Shown here one piece after another: positions 1 through 6,290 of a stretch of 10,000 nt of DNA; the stretch's first letter is position 1, and the number at the start of each line of letters is the position of its first letter. A program made the position numbers and the translations under genes. This DNA comes from Asticcacaulis sp. (GTDB taxonomy: Bacteria > Pseudomonadota > Alphaproteobacteria > Caulobacterales > Caulobacteraceae), in contig NZ_JAIWNX010000034.1 of the NCBI RefSeq assembly GCF_020217185.1, positions 1 through 10,000 on the forward strand. The letters run 5' to 3'. The notes under the pieces were generated by a model. It was not told the origin of the DNA. It saw only the letters and a list, made by a program, of their open reading frames with translations, and did not search any database.

Positions 1-362
1 TTCGTCTTGGTGCCGCCCTGCACGGCCAGACCTGAGGGCTTGTTGATGGCGATGACGTCCTCGTCCTCATAGAGGACCAGCGACTTGGCGTAGCGCACCT
101 CCTGCGGGCTCAGCTCGGCGCGCTCACGCTTCTGCTGTTCCTCGGACGGCGCGTCGGGCAGCGGCGGCACGCGCACGCTCTGACCGGTGCTCAGCCGTGT
201 GTCGGCCTTGGCGCGCGCACCATCGACGCGCACCTGCCCCGACCGCAGCAGCTTGTTGAGCTGAATATGGTTGAGGTGCGGCCAGCGCCGCTTGAAAAAC
301 TTGTCGATACGCACCCCGTCTTCGCCCTCGGCGACATACAGGATCTTCACTTCCCTACTCAT
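1..362 (-). CDS. rluC: RluC-type 23S rRNA pseudouridine synthase, N-terminal part (cut by window edge)
   Basis: Enzymes of this RluA/RluC family isomerise specific uridines of 23S rRNA to pseudouridine in the cytoplasm. The 120 residues visible begin MSREVKILYVAEGEDGVRID. They show an S4 RNA-binding domain at about residues 12-75 (RIDKFFKRRWPHLNHIQLNK, then RSGQVRVDG). A basic/acidic linker follows, and then the first strand of the catalytic domain, with the family signature NKPSGLAVQGG at the window edge. The catalytic HRLD aspartate lies outside the window, so activity cannot be judged here. The start ATG (362-360) overlaps the crcB stop codon as ATGA, which indicates translational coupling with crcB. 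RluC is preferred over RluD because of the NKPSGLAVQGG form and S4 spacing, but the exact target uridines are inferred. A more general RluA-family name is the safe alternative. Confidence 0.9.
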   Translation of the reverse strand, partial: MSREVKILYVAEGEDGVRIDKFFKRRWPHLNHIQLNKLLRSGQVRVDGARAKADTRLSTGQSVRVPPLPDAPSEEQQKRERAELSPQEVRYAKSLVLYEDEDVIAINKPSGLAVQGGTKT

Positions 363-739
363 CCGGCCACTTTCCGAAACACAAACAGACCGATCATGAC
401 GGCCAAAATCGCCAGCGCGGCGGAGGACACGGCATAAAACCCCGCCAGCCCGTAGTCTCGCCGCTCCAGCATATGCACCACTTCCAGCGAATAGGTGGAA
501 AAGGTCGTAAACCCGCCCAGAACGCCGACGCCCAGCAGAAGCCTCAGGCGCTCATCGCCCCCCCTGGCCAGCAACCAACCGGCCAGAAGCCCCATCATGA
601 GCCCGCCCAGCAAGTTGGCCACGAACGTGCCGATGGGCCAGCCAAAAGGCATGGCCGCCGTCGGCCACAGACGGGCCAGTCCATAGCGCGCCGCGGAACC
701 GAAGGCTCCACCGATCATGACCAGTAACAAATTAGACAT
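359..739 (-). CDS. crcB: Fluoride-specific ion channel / fluoride efflux protein CrcB (Fluc)
   Basis: CrcB/Fluc proteins are small inner-membrane proteins that dimerise to let toxic fluoride leave the cell. The 126-residue product has the usual family length and four hydrophobic segments (about 3-22, 33-57, 64-88 and 98-121). Diagnostic motifs are GGAFGSAARY at the N-terminus, FVANLLGG (Asn42) in helix 2, and GGFTTFSTYSLE (residues 75-86), which holds the conserved phenylalanines of the fluoride path. An in-frame ATG exists at 769 and another at 751. The 739 start is preferred because MSNLLLVMIGGAFG matches the family start, an AGG lies 6 bases upstream, and a -10-like TATGAT covers 775-770, which would leave the 769 codon outside the mRNA. 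The stop overlaps the pseudouridine synthase start (ATGA). No fluoride riboswitch is recognisable in the 80-base leader. Confidence 0.93.
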   Translation of the reverse strand: MSNLLLVMIGGAFGSAARYGLARLWPTAAMPFGWPIGTFVANLLGGLMMGLLAGWLLARGGDERLRLLLGVGVLGGFTTFSTYSLEVVHMLERRDYGLAGFYAVSSAALAILAVMIGLFVFRKVAG

Positions 740-769
740 GTCAGGCCTCATACCCCTCTTGGCCCTCAA

Positions 770-775
770 ATCATA
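770..775 (-). promoter_or_regulatory. Possible -10 box for crcB
   Basis: Read on the minus strand, these bases are TATGAT, five of six matches to TATAAT, about 30 bases upstream of the preferred crcB ATG. No convincing -35 box sits 17 bases further up; the nearest, TTGTCT, gives about 19. The 82 bases between crcB and the HIT gene must carry both divergent promoters. No clear plus-strand promoter was recognised. Confidence 0.3.
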
Positions 776-821
776 GTGTTTTAAGGAGGGGAGCAGACAA
801 ATACCAGCAAGGGACTATGCC

Positions 822-1253
822 ATGAGCCTGTACGGGGACTACGATCCCAAGAACATCTTCGCCAAGATTCTGGCCGGAGATATCCCCTGCGCCAAGGTCT
901 ATGAGGACGCGCGGGTCTTAAGCTTCATGGACGCCTTCCCGCAGACGAGGGGCCATACGCTGGTCATCCCCAAGGTGGCGGCGCGTAACCTGTTCGATAT
1001 TTCGTCCGAGCACCTGCAAAACCTCATCCACCACACGCAGCGTATCGGCCGCGCTGTGCGCGACGCGCTGGAGCCGGAGGGCCTGCGCATCGCGCAGTTC
1101 AACGGCGAGGTGGGCGGACAGACGGTGTTTCACCTGCATTTTCACATTATCCCCTGCTACGCCAACAGCGCGATGAAGCATCATGCGTCGGGTCAGATGG
1201 CCGATCTGAAAGATCTTCAGGACATGGCGGCGCGTATCAAGGCCAAGCTGTGA
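822..1253 (+). CDS. HIT family (histidine triad) protein, Hint/HIT-like nucleotide hydrolase or transferase
   Basis: HIT proteins hydrolyse or transfer nucleoside phosphoramidates and dinucleotides through a nucleotidyl-histidine intermediate in the cytosol. The 143-residue product is of typical length. It carries the triad HLHFHII at residues 104-110, with His106 the expected nucleophile. It also carries the N-terminal FAKILAGDIPCAKVYED block, the substrate-pocket motif GHTLVIPK (44-51), and the conserved RIAQFNGEVGGQTVFH run before the triad. Start ATG 822 is supported by AAGGGA at 809-814 with 7-base spacing. A purine-rich AAGGAGG at 783-789 is too far away to act as its ribosome site. The TGA stop overlaps an ATG (TGATG, 1251-1255) that begins a duplicated phosphatase gene start. 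The true phosphatase follows 91 bases on, so the two are probably one transcription unit. The physiological substrate is unknown. Confidence 0.93.
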   Translation: MSLYGDYDPKNIFAKILAGDIPCAKVYEDARVLSFMDAFPQTRGHTLVIPKVAARNLFDISSEHLQNLIHHTQRIGRAVRDALEPEGLRIAQFNGEVGGQTVFHLHFHIIPCYANSAMKHHASGQMADLKDLQDMAARIKAKL

Positions 1254-1324
1254 TGTTTTTTGTTCTTCGCCATGGTCAGACGGATTGGCCCGTCCCGGCC
1301 GCGCAGCGACGGGACAAAAACTAA
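1253..1324 (+). pseudogene. Tandem 5' fragment of the histidine phosphatase gene (23-codon ORF, remnant or leader peptide)
   Basis: Starting in the HIT stop codon (TGATG), this reading frame begins MFFVLRHGQTDW, exactly the first 12 residues of the phosphatase encoded from 1345. It then diverges into PVPAAQRRDKN and stops at TAA 1322-1324. The 36-base match (1253-1288 against 1345-1380) has four differences, all at third codon positions and all synonymous. AAGG at 1239-1242, 10 bases upstream, is a better ribosome site than anything before 1345. The piece has the catalytic RHG motif but none of the rest of the fold, so it cannot be a working enzyme. It is most simply the leftover start of a tandem paralogue that was internally deleted. 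A short coupled leader peptide is the alternative. A 6-bp stem (GTCCCG 1292-1297 with CGGGAC 1310-1315) lies in its tail. Confidence 0.6.
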
Positions 1325-1344
1325 AGAAACGGATACGCACCCTG

Positions 1345-1971
1345 ATGTTCTTTGTTCTTCGTCACGGTCAGACCGATTGGAACGCCCAGATGCGGCTTCA
1401 GGGCTCGACCGACATCCCGCTCAACGACACCGGGCGTGAGCAGGCCCGCGTCGCCGCCCGCTTTCTGGCCGATCAGGGCATTACGCGCATTGTCGCCAGT
1501 CCGCTGATCCGCGCCTATGAGACCGCCAATATCGTCGGGCGGGCGCTGGATCTGCCCGTCATCACCGACGGGCGGCTGACCGAGCGACATTTCGGCATCT
1601 TTGAGGGCCTGACCATCGACGAGGTCGAAGACCACCGGCGCGAGATGCTGGCGCACATGAACCCCGACCTCGATATCGACGGCAAGCACTACCCGCACAA
1701 TGCCGAGCGCTTACCCGCCGTTATCGAGCGCGTGCGTGCTTCGGTCGAAGATCACGCCTCGGGCGAGGCCATCCCCCTCTTTGTCTGCCACGGCATTCCG
1801 TTCCGCGCCATCGCCCGCGTCTATCTGGGGGAGATGTATTCCAGCCCCAATGCCTGCCCGGTGCGCTATGCGCGTCAGGGCGAAGCATGGGCCATGACCG
1901 GCCTCGACCCCGACAATCAGCCGCTGCACGGCGCCTTCTTCAAAGGCCCGACGACCATGGGCCGCATCTGA
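1345..1971 (+). CDS. Histidine phosphatase family protein (phosphoglycerate mutase-like)
   Basis: Members of this family remove or move phosphate groups through a phospho-histidine intermediate. The 208-residue product has the complete active-site set: RHG with nucleophile His7 in FVLRHGQTDWN, Arg56 in ASPLIRAYETA, the acid in LTERHFGIFEG (Glu80/Glu87), and the second histidine in FVCHGIPF (His149). Sequence alone does not tell the substrate; the GpmB, CobC and phosphoserine phosphatase subgroups share these motifs. ATG 1345 is chosen because MFFVLRHG is the family-typical start. A TTG at 1285 would add 20 atypical basic residues. The ribosome site is poor (GAAACGG lies well upstream), so translation may rely on coupling with the short upstream ORF or the HIT gene. 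The C-terminus ends GAFFKGPTTMGRI. No terminator hairpin with a T tract was found downstream. Confidence 0.92.
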   Translation: MFFVLRHGQTDWNAQMRLQGSTDIPLNDTGREQARVAARFLADQGITRIVASPLIRAYETANIVGRALDLPVITDGRLTERHFGIFEGLTIDEVEDHRREMLAHMNPDLDIDGKHYPHNAERLPAVIERVRASVEDHASGEAIPLFVCHGIPFRAIARVYLGEMYSSPNACPVRYARQGEAWAMTGLDPDNQPLHGAFFKGPTTMGRI

Positions 1972-2097
1972 GCGAAATCCGTAACAATGTTCGATATTTT
2001 GTCACAATAATCGCGTTTCATCTGTGAACGGACATAAGTATAGCCAAAGTATATTTTTTCACCTGTTAAACCGAAATTCAGACACCTTCCCTATTAT

Positions 2098-2143
2098 CTC
2101 ACAAAACGCGCAGAAAAGGCGTGTGAGTTGAGTTTTGTGAAGG
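2098..2143 (+). promoter_or_regulatory. Two mutually exclusive hairpins in the leader of the cyclic-di-GMP gene
   Basis: Fold A pairs CTCACA (2098-2103) with TGTGAG (2122-2127) and continues CGC (2107-2109) with GCG (2119-2121), with an AAA bulge and a 9-base loop. Fold B pairs TCACAAAAC (2099-2107) with GTTTTGTGA (2132-2140), a perfect 9-bp stem with a 24-base loop. The folds share the left arm, so only one can form. The right arm of fold B includes the first two bases of the ribosome site GAAGG (2139-2143), which lies 4 bases before ATG 2148. Fold A leaves that site open. The pairing is seen directly; a regulatory role in translation is inferred. The 176-base gap (1972-2147) is otherwise AT-rich, with TATATT at 2050-2055 as a possible -10 box but no convincing -35. 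Confidence 0.4.
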
Positions 2144-2147
2144 TTTT

Positions 2148-4292
2148 ATGACGAACTGGACCTCGGTTATGCAGAAAGCGGCCCAAGTATCGAATATAAC
2201 AGACACGGTAGAGCCCGTCTCGCCGCAAACCAGCAATTCACAGGTCTATGACGCCTTCCGCGACAATCCCGAACTGCTGGTGCTGGCCGTGGTTGATGGA
2301 CACGGCACAGTGCTGGGCCTGATCGAACGTCACAGCTTCAATCTCAAAATGGCTTCCGAATACGGTCGCGCCCTGTTCGGCAACAAGTCGGTGACCACCA
2401 TGATGGACACCCGCCCGCTGACCGTCGAAGCCGATACCCCGCTGCGCGACTTCATGCAGGCCACCCTGGCCGAACGCGCCTCGGAGCTTCTGCGCGGCTT
2501 TATCGTCACGCGCGACGGGGCCTATGCCGGGGTCGGCACCACCTTGTCGATCCTGAAGGCGATGAATGACGACCTTCAGGACAGTCTGCTGCAACAACGC
2601 GAAATGGTCACCGATCTGATCCGCCTCAGCGCCGAGTCGCAGCGGCAGCAATCCTTCCTCAACACCATTATCGACAATATTCCGGCCATGGTGCTGGTCA
2701 AGGACGCCCATTCGCGCGTCAGGCTGATCAATCCCGCCGGCGAGGACATGCTGGGCGTCAAGCGCAGCGACGTGGTGGGCAAGACCAGCCACGACATCTT
2801 CCCGGCCGAGCAGGCCGACACCTTCACCCGCTCCGACCGCCGCGTTCTGGCCAGCGGCGAAGCGGTGATGATCGAAGAGGAAGCCATCTATAATGGCGAG
2901 CGCCAGCGCACGGTGCAGCTCAAAAAGACCGTCCTGCGCGGCCCGGATGGCTCACCCGACAGCATACTGACTCTGGGCATCGACCTGACCGAGCAGAAGG
3001 CCGCCGAAGCACGCATCGCGCAACTGGCGCACTATGATCCGCTGACCGGTCTGGGCAACCGCACCCTCTATACTCACGAGATCGAGCAGGCCCTCAGCCG
3101 CGTGCAGCGCCACGGCCACCACCTCGCCCTGCATTGTCTGGACCTCGATCGCTTCAAGACGGTCAACGATTCCTTTGGCCATCTGGCGGGCGACGCCCTG
3201 TTGCGTCAGGTGGGTGAGCGCCTGAAGCTCTGCGTGCGCAAGGGCGACTTCATCGCGCGCATGGGCGGTGACGAATTCGCCATCATCCAGAATATCGAGC
3301 GCCCCGAAGACGCCCGCTGCCTGGCGGAGCGCGTCATTGAGGTCATGAAATCGCCGTTCGATATCAACGGCATCCGCCTCGAAGCCGGGGTCAGCGTCGG
3401 TATCGCGCTCGCCCCCGAAGACGCCGCCGACGCCAATAACCTTTTGTCGCGCGCCGATCTGGCCCTTTATCGCGTCAAGTCCGAAGGCCGCAACGGCTGG
3501 TGCTTCTATCACGCCGAAATGGACGCCGTAGTGCAACAGCGCCTCGAGATGGAGCACGAACTGCGCAAGGCCCTGAGCGACCAGCAATTCCAGTTGCATT
3601 TCCAGCCCCTGCTCAATCTCGACAGTGGCGAGGTGGTGTCGTTCGAGGCGCTCCTGCGCTGGCATCACCCCCACCGCGGCATGGTTTCGCCTGGCGAATT
3701 CATACCGGTGGCCGAAGACAGCGGCCTGATCGGCCCCATCGGCGACTGGGTGCTGCGCGAAGCCTGCCGTCAGGCGGCGCAGTGGCCCACGCCGTGGCGC
3801 ATCGCCGTCAATATCTCACCGCTGCAATTCCGTGATGGGTCTCTGCCTAAGCTGGTCAAAGAGGCACTGAAAGCCTCAGGCCTCGACCCGCGTCGTCTGG
3901 AGCTGGAAATCACCGAAAGCGTGCTGCTGGCCGACGAAAAGCACAATCTCAAAATCCTCAATACGGTGCGCGATATGGGCGTGCGTATCGCCATGGACGA
4001 TTTCGGCACCGGCTATTCCTCGCTCAGCTATCTGCGCGCCTTCCCCTTCGACAAGATCAAGATTGATCAGTCCTTCGTGCGCGACCTGCCGCACGATCAG
4101 AACGCCCTGTCGATCATCCGCGCCATCTCCGACATGGCCGAGGCGTTAGGCGTACACATCACCGCCGAAGGGGTCGAAACCGAAGCCCAGATGGAAGCGC
4201 TGAAAGCCATGAACTGCCGCGAGGCGCAGGGCTATCTGATCGGCCGCCCCGCCGCCGCCATTGAAGCCTATGCCGCCGTGAAGGTGGCCTGA
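2148..4292 (+). CDS. CBS-like/PAS/GGDEF/EAL cyclic-di-GMP synthase and phosphodiesterase
   Basis: This 714-residue protein should control the second messenger cyclic di-GMP, which in this group governs motility versus attachment. Residues 25-140 look like a pair of CBS-type ligand-binding modules (LLVLAVVDGHGTVLGLIER and the later LLRGFIVTRDGAYAGVGT). A helical linker (140-170) leads to a PAS domain (about 170-285, IIDNIPAMVLVKD to TLGIDLTEQ). The GGDEF domain (about 290-455) has DPLTGLGNR and an intact GGDEF at 373-377. The inhibitory I-site RKGD is at 364-367, exactly five residues upstream. The EAL domain (about 465-705) keeps EAL (500-502), NIS (555-557), ELEITES, DDFGTGYSS (617-625), KIKID, AEGVET (673-678) and QGY. 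Both catalytic halves therefore look complete; which one dominates in the cell cannot be read from sequence. There is no signal peptide or membrane helix, so it is cytosolic. The start is supported by GAAGG at 2139-2143. Confidence 0.95.
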   Translation: MTNWTSVMQKAAQVSNITDTVEPVSPQTSNSQVYDAFRDNPELLVLAVVDGHGTVLGLIERHSFNLKMASEYGRALFGNKSVTTMMDTRPLTVEADTPLRDFMQATLAERASELLRGFIVTRDGAYAGVGTTLSILKAMNDDLQDSLLQQREMVTDLIRLSAESQRQQSFLNTIIDNIPAMVLVKDAHSRVRLINPAGEDMLGVKRSDVVGKTSHDIFPAEQADTFTRSDRRVLASGEAVMIEEEAIYNGERQRTVQLKKTVLRGPDGSPDSILTLGIDLTEQKAAEARIAQLAHYDPLTGLGNRTLYTHEIEQALSRVQRHGHHLALHCLDLDRFKTVNDSFGHLAGDALLRQVGERLKLCVRKGDFIARMGGDEFAIIQNIERPEDARCLAERVIEVMKSPFDINGIRLEAGVSVGIALAPEDAADANNLLSRADLALYRVKSEGRNGWCFYHAEMDAVVQQRLEMEHELRKALSDQQFQLHFQPLLNLDSGEVVSFEALLRWHHPHRGMVSPGEFIPVAEDSGLIGPIGDWVLREACRQAAQWPTPWRIAVNISPLQFRDGSLPKLVKEALKASGLDPRRLELEITESVLLADEKHNLKILNTVRDMGVRIAMDDFGTGYSSLSYLRAFPFDKIKIDQSFVRDLPHDQNALSIIRAISDMAEALGVHITAEGVETEAQMEALKAMNCREAQGYLIGRPAAAIEAYAAVKVA

Positions 4293-4374
4293 GCGCGCGC
4301 ATAACGTCTTTATTTTTTAACCGTCAAGCGGACATTCAAACCTGAGCCGCGGCCGGACATGATGTTTCCATACC

Positions 4375-4391
4375 GAGGGAACTAAACCCTC
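4375..4391 (+). other. Small hairpin in the leader of the short membrane protein gene
   Basis: GAGGG (4375-4379) can pair with CCCTC (4387-4391) around a 7-base loop, 20 bases before the ATG of the downstream gene. It has no T tract. The surrounding gap (4293-4411) also has a run TTTATTTTTT shortly after GCGCGCGC behind the cyclic-di-GMP gene, a weak terminator candidate. No promoter could be fixed. Confidence 0.2.
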
Positions 4392-4411
4392 ACGCTGAAA
4401 AGGAAACCCGC

Positions 4412-4600
4412 ATGTCCCTTCTGTCTCTGGTCGCCATCCTGATCGTCGTCGGTGTGCTCTTGTGGCTGGTCAACACCTACATCCCGATGGACCCCAAGAT
4501 TAAAAACATCCTCAACGCCGTGGTGGTGATCGGCGTGGTGATATGGCTGCTTCAGGTATTCGGTCTGCTGGGCTCGCTCAGCACTATCCGCGTGGGCTAG
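4412..4600 (+). CDS. Small two-helix membrane protein, Thivi_2564-like
   Basis: A 62-residue hydrophobic protein with two predicted membrane helices: residues 3-21 (LLSLVAILIVVGVLLWLV) and about 35-55 (ILNAVVVIGVVIWLLQVFGLL). They are joined by the polar turn NTYIPMDPKIKN. The pattern LLWLVNTYIPMD, with KIKNILN before helix 2, resembles the widespread small family annotated as Thivi_2564 family membrane proteins, whose function is not established. The assignment is from memory of the family pattern. A good ribosome site AAAAGGAAA lies just upstream of ATG 4412. The gene stands alone: 119 bases separate it from the cyclic-di-GMP gene, and it ends inside a strong hairpin (4600-4618) followed by a palindromic repeat. 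The location is expected to be the inner membrane. Confidence 0.8.
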   Translation: MSLLSLVAILIVVGVLLWLVNTYIPMDPKIKNILNAVVVIGVVIWLLQVFGLLGSLSTIRVG

Positions 4601-4618
4601 CAGGGCCACAGGCCCTGC
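4600..4618 (+). terminator. Strong GC hairpin overlapping the stop codon (terminator-like, no T tract)
   Basis: GCAGGGCC (4600-4607) and GGCCCTGC (4611-4618) form a perfect 8-bp stem with an ACA loop. The first base is the last base of the TAG stop codon. No run of T follows, so it may stabilise the 3' end or cause weak or Rho-assisted termination rather than act as a classic intrinsic terminator. Confidence 0.4.
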
Positions 4619-4674
4619 ACCCGTAAATTGGAGCGCGGTTCAACACTTGCGCTTACTTGTCCGCATGATCGCCT

Positions 4675-4798
4675 CTCCTCCCCATTCCATGGGGAGGTGG
4701 CAGTGAGCGCAAGCGAACTGACGGAGGGGTACACGCCTGCCAACAGCATACCCCTCCGGCGGGACTTCGCCCGCCACCTCCCCACCTGTGGGGAGGAG
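4675..4798. repeat. 124-bp nested palindromic intergenic repeat (REP/MITE-like)
   Basis: The ends are an inverted repeat, CTCCTCCCCA (4675-4684) and TGGGGAGGAG (4789-4798). Each end also folds on itself: CTCCCCA/TGGGGAG at 4678-4696 and again at 4778-4795. Inside, GGGGAGGTGGC (4691-4701) matches GCCACCTCCCC (4773-4783), and CGGAGGGGTA (4722-4731) matches TACCCCTCCG (4749-4758). GGCGGG/CCCGCC forms a further hairpin around ACTTCG. The whole element can fold into one branched stem. Similar CTCCCC...GGAGGGG palindromes are scattered between genes of many alphaproteobacteria, probably as non-autonomous mobile repeats; family membership here is inferred. It sits between two converging genes, where it could end transcription from both sides. 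Open frames crossing it are artefacts of the palindrome. Confidence 0.75.
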
Positions 4799-4812
4799 AA
4801 ACGCAGCACGCG

Positions 4813-5166
4813 CTACGCCGCCGGTTCCCACAACTCGATCGCATTACCCTCCGGATCGTGAATGCGCGCAAAACGCCCCACCCCCGGCATATCCCAGTCC
4901 GGCTGAGTGATCACCTCAATCCCTGCCGCGCGAAGGGCCGTACAGAGATGATCCAGCCCTTCGACGCGCAGATTGAGCATCCACTGACGATCCGCCGCGA
5001 AATAGTCGGTATCCGCCGCAAACGGCGAAAAGACGCTCGGCCCGGCCTGCGTATCCCAATGGCCATAGGGCCCGGCGCCGACGCCCAGATGCTCGGCATA
5101 CCACGCCGCCAGGGCCTTCGGGTCTTTGGCCCGGAAGAAGAAACCGCCGACTCCCGTCACACCCAT
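4813..5166 (-). CDS. VOC family (glyoxalase/bleomycin-resistance fold) protein
   Basis: A 117-residue protein of the vicinal-oxygen-chelate fold, which covers glyoxalases, dioxygenases and drug-binding resistance proteins. Two beta-alpha-beta-beta-beta modules are visible. The first (about 5-60) starts VGGFFFRAKDPKALAAWYAEHLG. The second (65-115) starts LRVEGLDHLCTALRAAGIEV and ends with the family signature IHDPEGNAIELWEP, where Glu111 is a usual metal ligand. Single-domain length is normal for the group, and such proteins act as dimers. The substrate cannot be deduced. The start ATG 5166 has a strong ribosome site (AGGAGG, 5 bases upstream). It lies 54 bases downstream of the flavin-dependent oxidoreductase on the same strand, so co-transcription is likely, with the palindromic repeat at 4675-4798 as the probable end of the unit. 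Confidence 0.9.
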   Translation of the reverse strand: MGVTGVGGFFFRAKDPKALAAWYAEHLGVGAGPYGHWDTQAGPSVFSPFAADTDYFAADRQWMLNLRVEGLDHLCTALRAAGIEVITQPDWDMPGVGRFARIHDPEGNAIELWEPAA

Positions 5167-5220
5167 AGCCGCCTCCTGTCTATGGGTTAAGGCGTATCAG
5201 GCCGTCAGGCTGTGCACAAG

Positions 5221-6213
5221 CTAAGCCATACGCTGCATCAGCGACGACTGGCTGAAGATCTCGACCGAGCGCAGGCGCGCCTCAATATCGTGGATCGGCA
5301 TGGAGATGATCAGTTCATCCGCCTCGGTCGCCGCGAGGAAGTTTTCCAGCTTGCGCTCTATGGTCTGCGGTGAGCCGACCACCGCATATTGCAGCATATG
5401 ATCGACCATCTGCGTCTCTTCGGGGCTGAGCTGGAGCCCGCGCACCGGTGCCGGAAACGGCTTGCGCTCATTGCGCCGCAGCGCCGCGAAGGCCTGCCGC
5501 ATCGAGGTGAACAGGTACTGCGCCTCCTCATCCGTATCGGCCGCGACGCCCATAATGCCGACCATGGCTTTTGGGTGCGGATTGTCCGTCGAGGGCCGGT
5601 ACTGCTGACGATAGAGACGCAGCGCCTGATGCAGCAAATCCGGCGCAAAGTGCGAGGCAAAGGCATAGGGCAGGCCCATCTGCGCCGCCAGTTGCGCGCC
5701 ATAGGTGCTCGACCCCAGGACCCAGATCGGCACCTTGGCGCCAAAGCCCGGCACGGCCAGTATCGGCTCTGAGCCATCCGGATCATCCATCAGCCGACGC
5801 AGCTCCGCCACATCATAGGGAAAGCTGTCCACGCCGCTGTCCATATTTCGCCGCAGCGCCCGCGCCGTGCGCATATCCGTGCCCGGCGCGCGCCCCAGCC
5901 CCAGATCGACCCGCCCCGGAAACAGCGCCTCCAGCGTGCCGAACTGCTCGGCAATCACCAGCGGCGCGTGATTGGGCAGCATGATGCCGCCCGAACCGAT
6001 GCGAATGGTCGAGGTATGGTGCCCGACATGCGCAATCGCCACCGCCGTCGCCGAAGACGCCACCCCCGGCATCCCGTGATGCTCGGCCAGCCAGTAGCGA
6101 TGATATCCCAAAGCCTCGGCCTGACGCGCCATGCGCGCCGTATTGGCAAAGGCGTCGGCGACACGGCTCCCCTCCCCGACCTGCGACAAATCCAGAATGG
6201 AAAAGGGGACCAT
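5221..6213 (-). CDS. LLM class flavin-dependent oxidoreductase (luciferase-like monooxygenase, YhbW-like)
   Basis: A 330-residue TIM-barrel oxidoreductase of the bacterial luciferase family, which uses reduced FMN or F420-type cofactors; family members in this subgroup are mostly uncharacterised. Evidence includes the start [13 protein letters not shown], the barrel strands [20 protein letters not shown] and [23 protein letters not shown], and the motif [16 protein letters not shown], all typical of the YhbW/MsnO8-like group. Further on are [28 protein letters not shown] and, near the end, [15 protein letters not shown]. An in-frame ATG at 6225 would add MRRY. The 6213 ATG is preferred because GAGG lies 6 bases before it and the product then starts at the conserved strand, but 6225 cannot be excluded. 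A VOC gene follows 54 bases downstream, suggesting a small oxidation/detoxification operon. Substrate and cofactor are unknown. Confidence 0.92.
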   Translation of the reverse strand: MVPFSILDLSQVGEGSRVADAFANTARMARQAEALGYHRYWLAEHHGMPGVASSATAVAIAHVGHHTSTIRIGSGGIMLPNHAPLVIAEQFGTLEALFPGRVDLGLGRAPGTDMRTARALRRNMDSGVDSFPYDVAELRRLMDDPDGSEPILAVPGFGAKVPIWVLGSSTYGAQLAAQMGLPYAFASHFAPDLLHQALRLYRQQYRPSTDNPHPKAMVGIMGVAADTDEEAQYLFTSMRQAFAALRRNERKPFPAPVRGLQLSPEETQMVDHMLQYAVVGSPQTIERKLENFLAATEADELIISMPIHDIEARLRSVEIFSQSSLMQRMA

Positions 6214-6290
6214 ATAACGCCTCATAGAGCTTGCTGAGGGCTTATGTAGGCGATCCGGTTACGATTACCAGAGGCGGCGATAGTGAGCCG

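Noticed and set aside
740..769. Longer crcB start at 769
   Set aside because: The extra ten residues are not family-like, and the codon overlaps a likely -10 box.
740..821. Fluoride riboswitch ahead of crcB
   Set aside because: The leader lacks the conserved fluoride aptamer segments and is too short once the likely promoter is taken off.
1289..1315. Hairpin CCCGTCCCG/CGGGAC as a terminator between the HIT gene and the phosphatase
   Set aside because: It is followed by A rather than T residues on the coding strand, and no minus-strand gene ends there.
1285..1344. TTG start giving a 228-residue phosphatase
   Set aside because: It adds 20 basic, atypical residues before the conserved MFFVLRHG start and has no ribosome site; its first bases are part of the duplicated gene start.
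2952..3674. 240-residue minus-strand ORF inside the cyclic-di-GMP gene
   Set aside because: It lies antisense to an intact conserved GGDEF/EAL frame and has no recognisable domain; long antisense frames are expected in GC-rich DNA.
4597..4871. Several ORFs of 60-80 residues on both strands around the palindromic repeat
   Set aside because: They run through the inverted repeat and neighbouring gene ends, with no family resemblance and no ribosome sites.
5389..5984. Plus-strand ORFs of 127 and 137 residues inside the LLM oxidoreductase gene
   Set aside because: They are antisense shadows rich in Arg, Pro and Ala without domain features.
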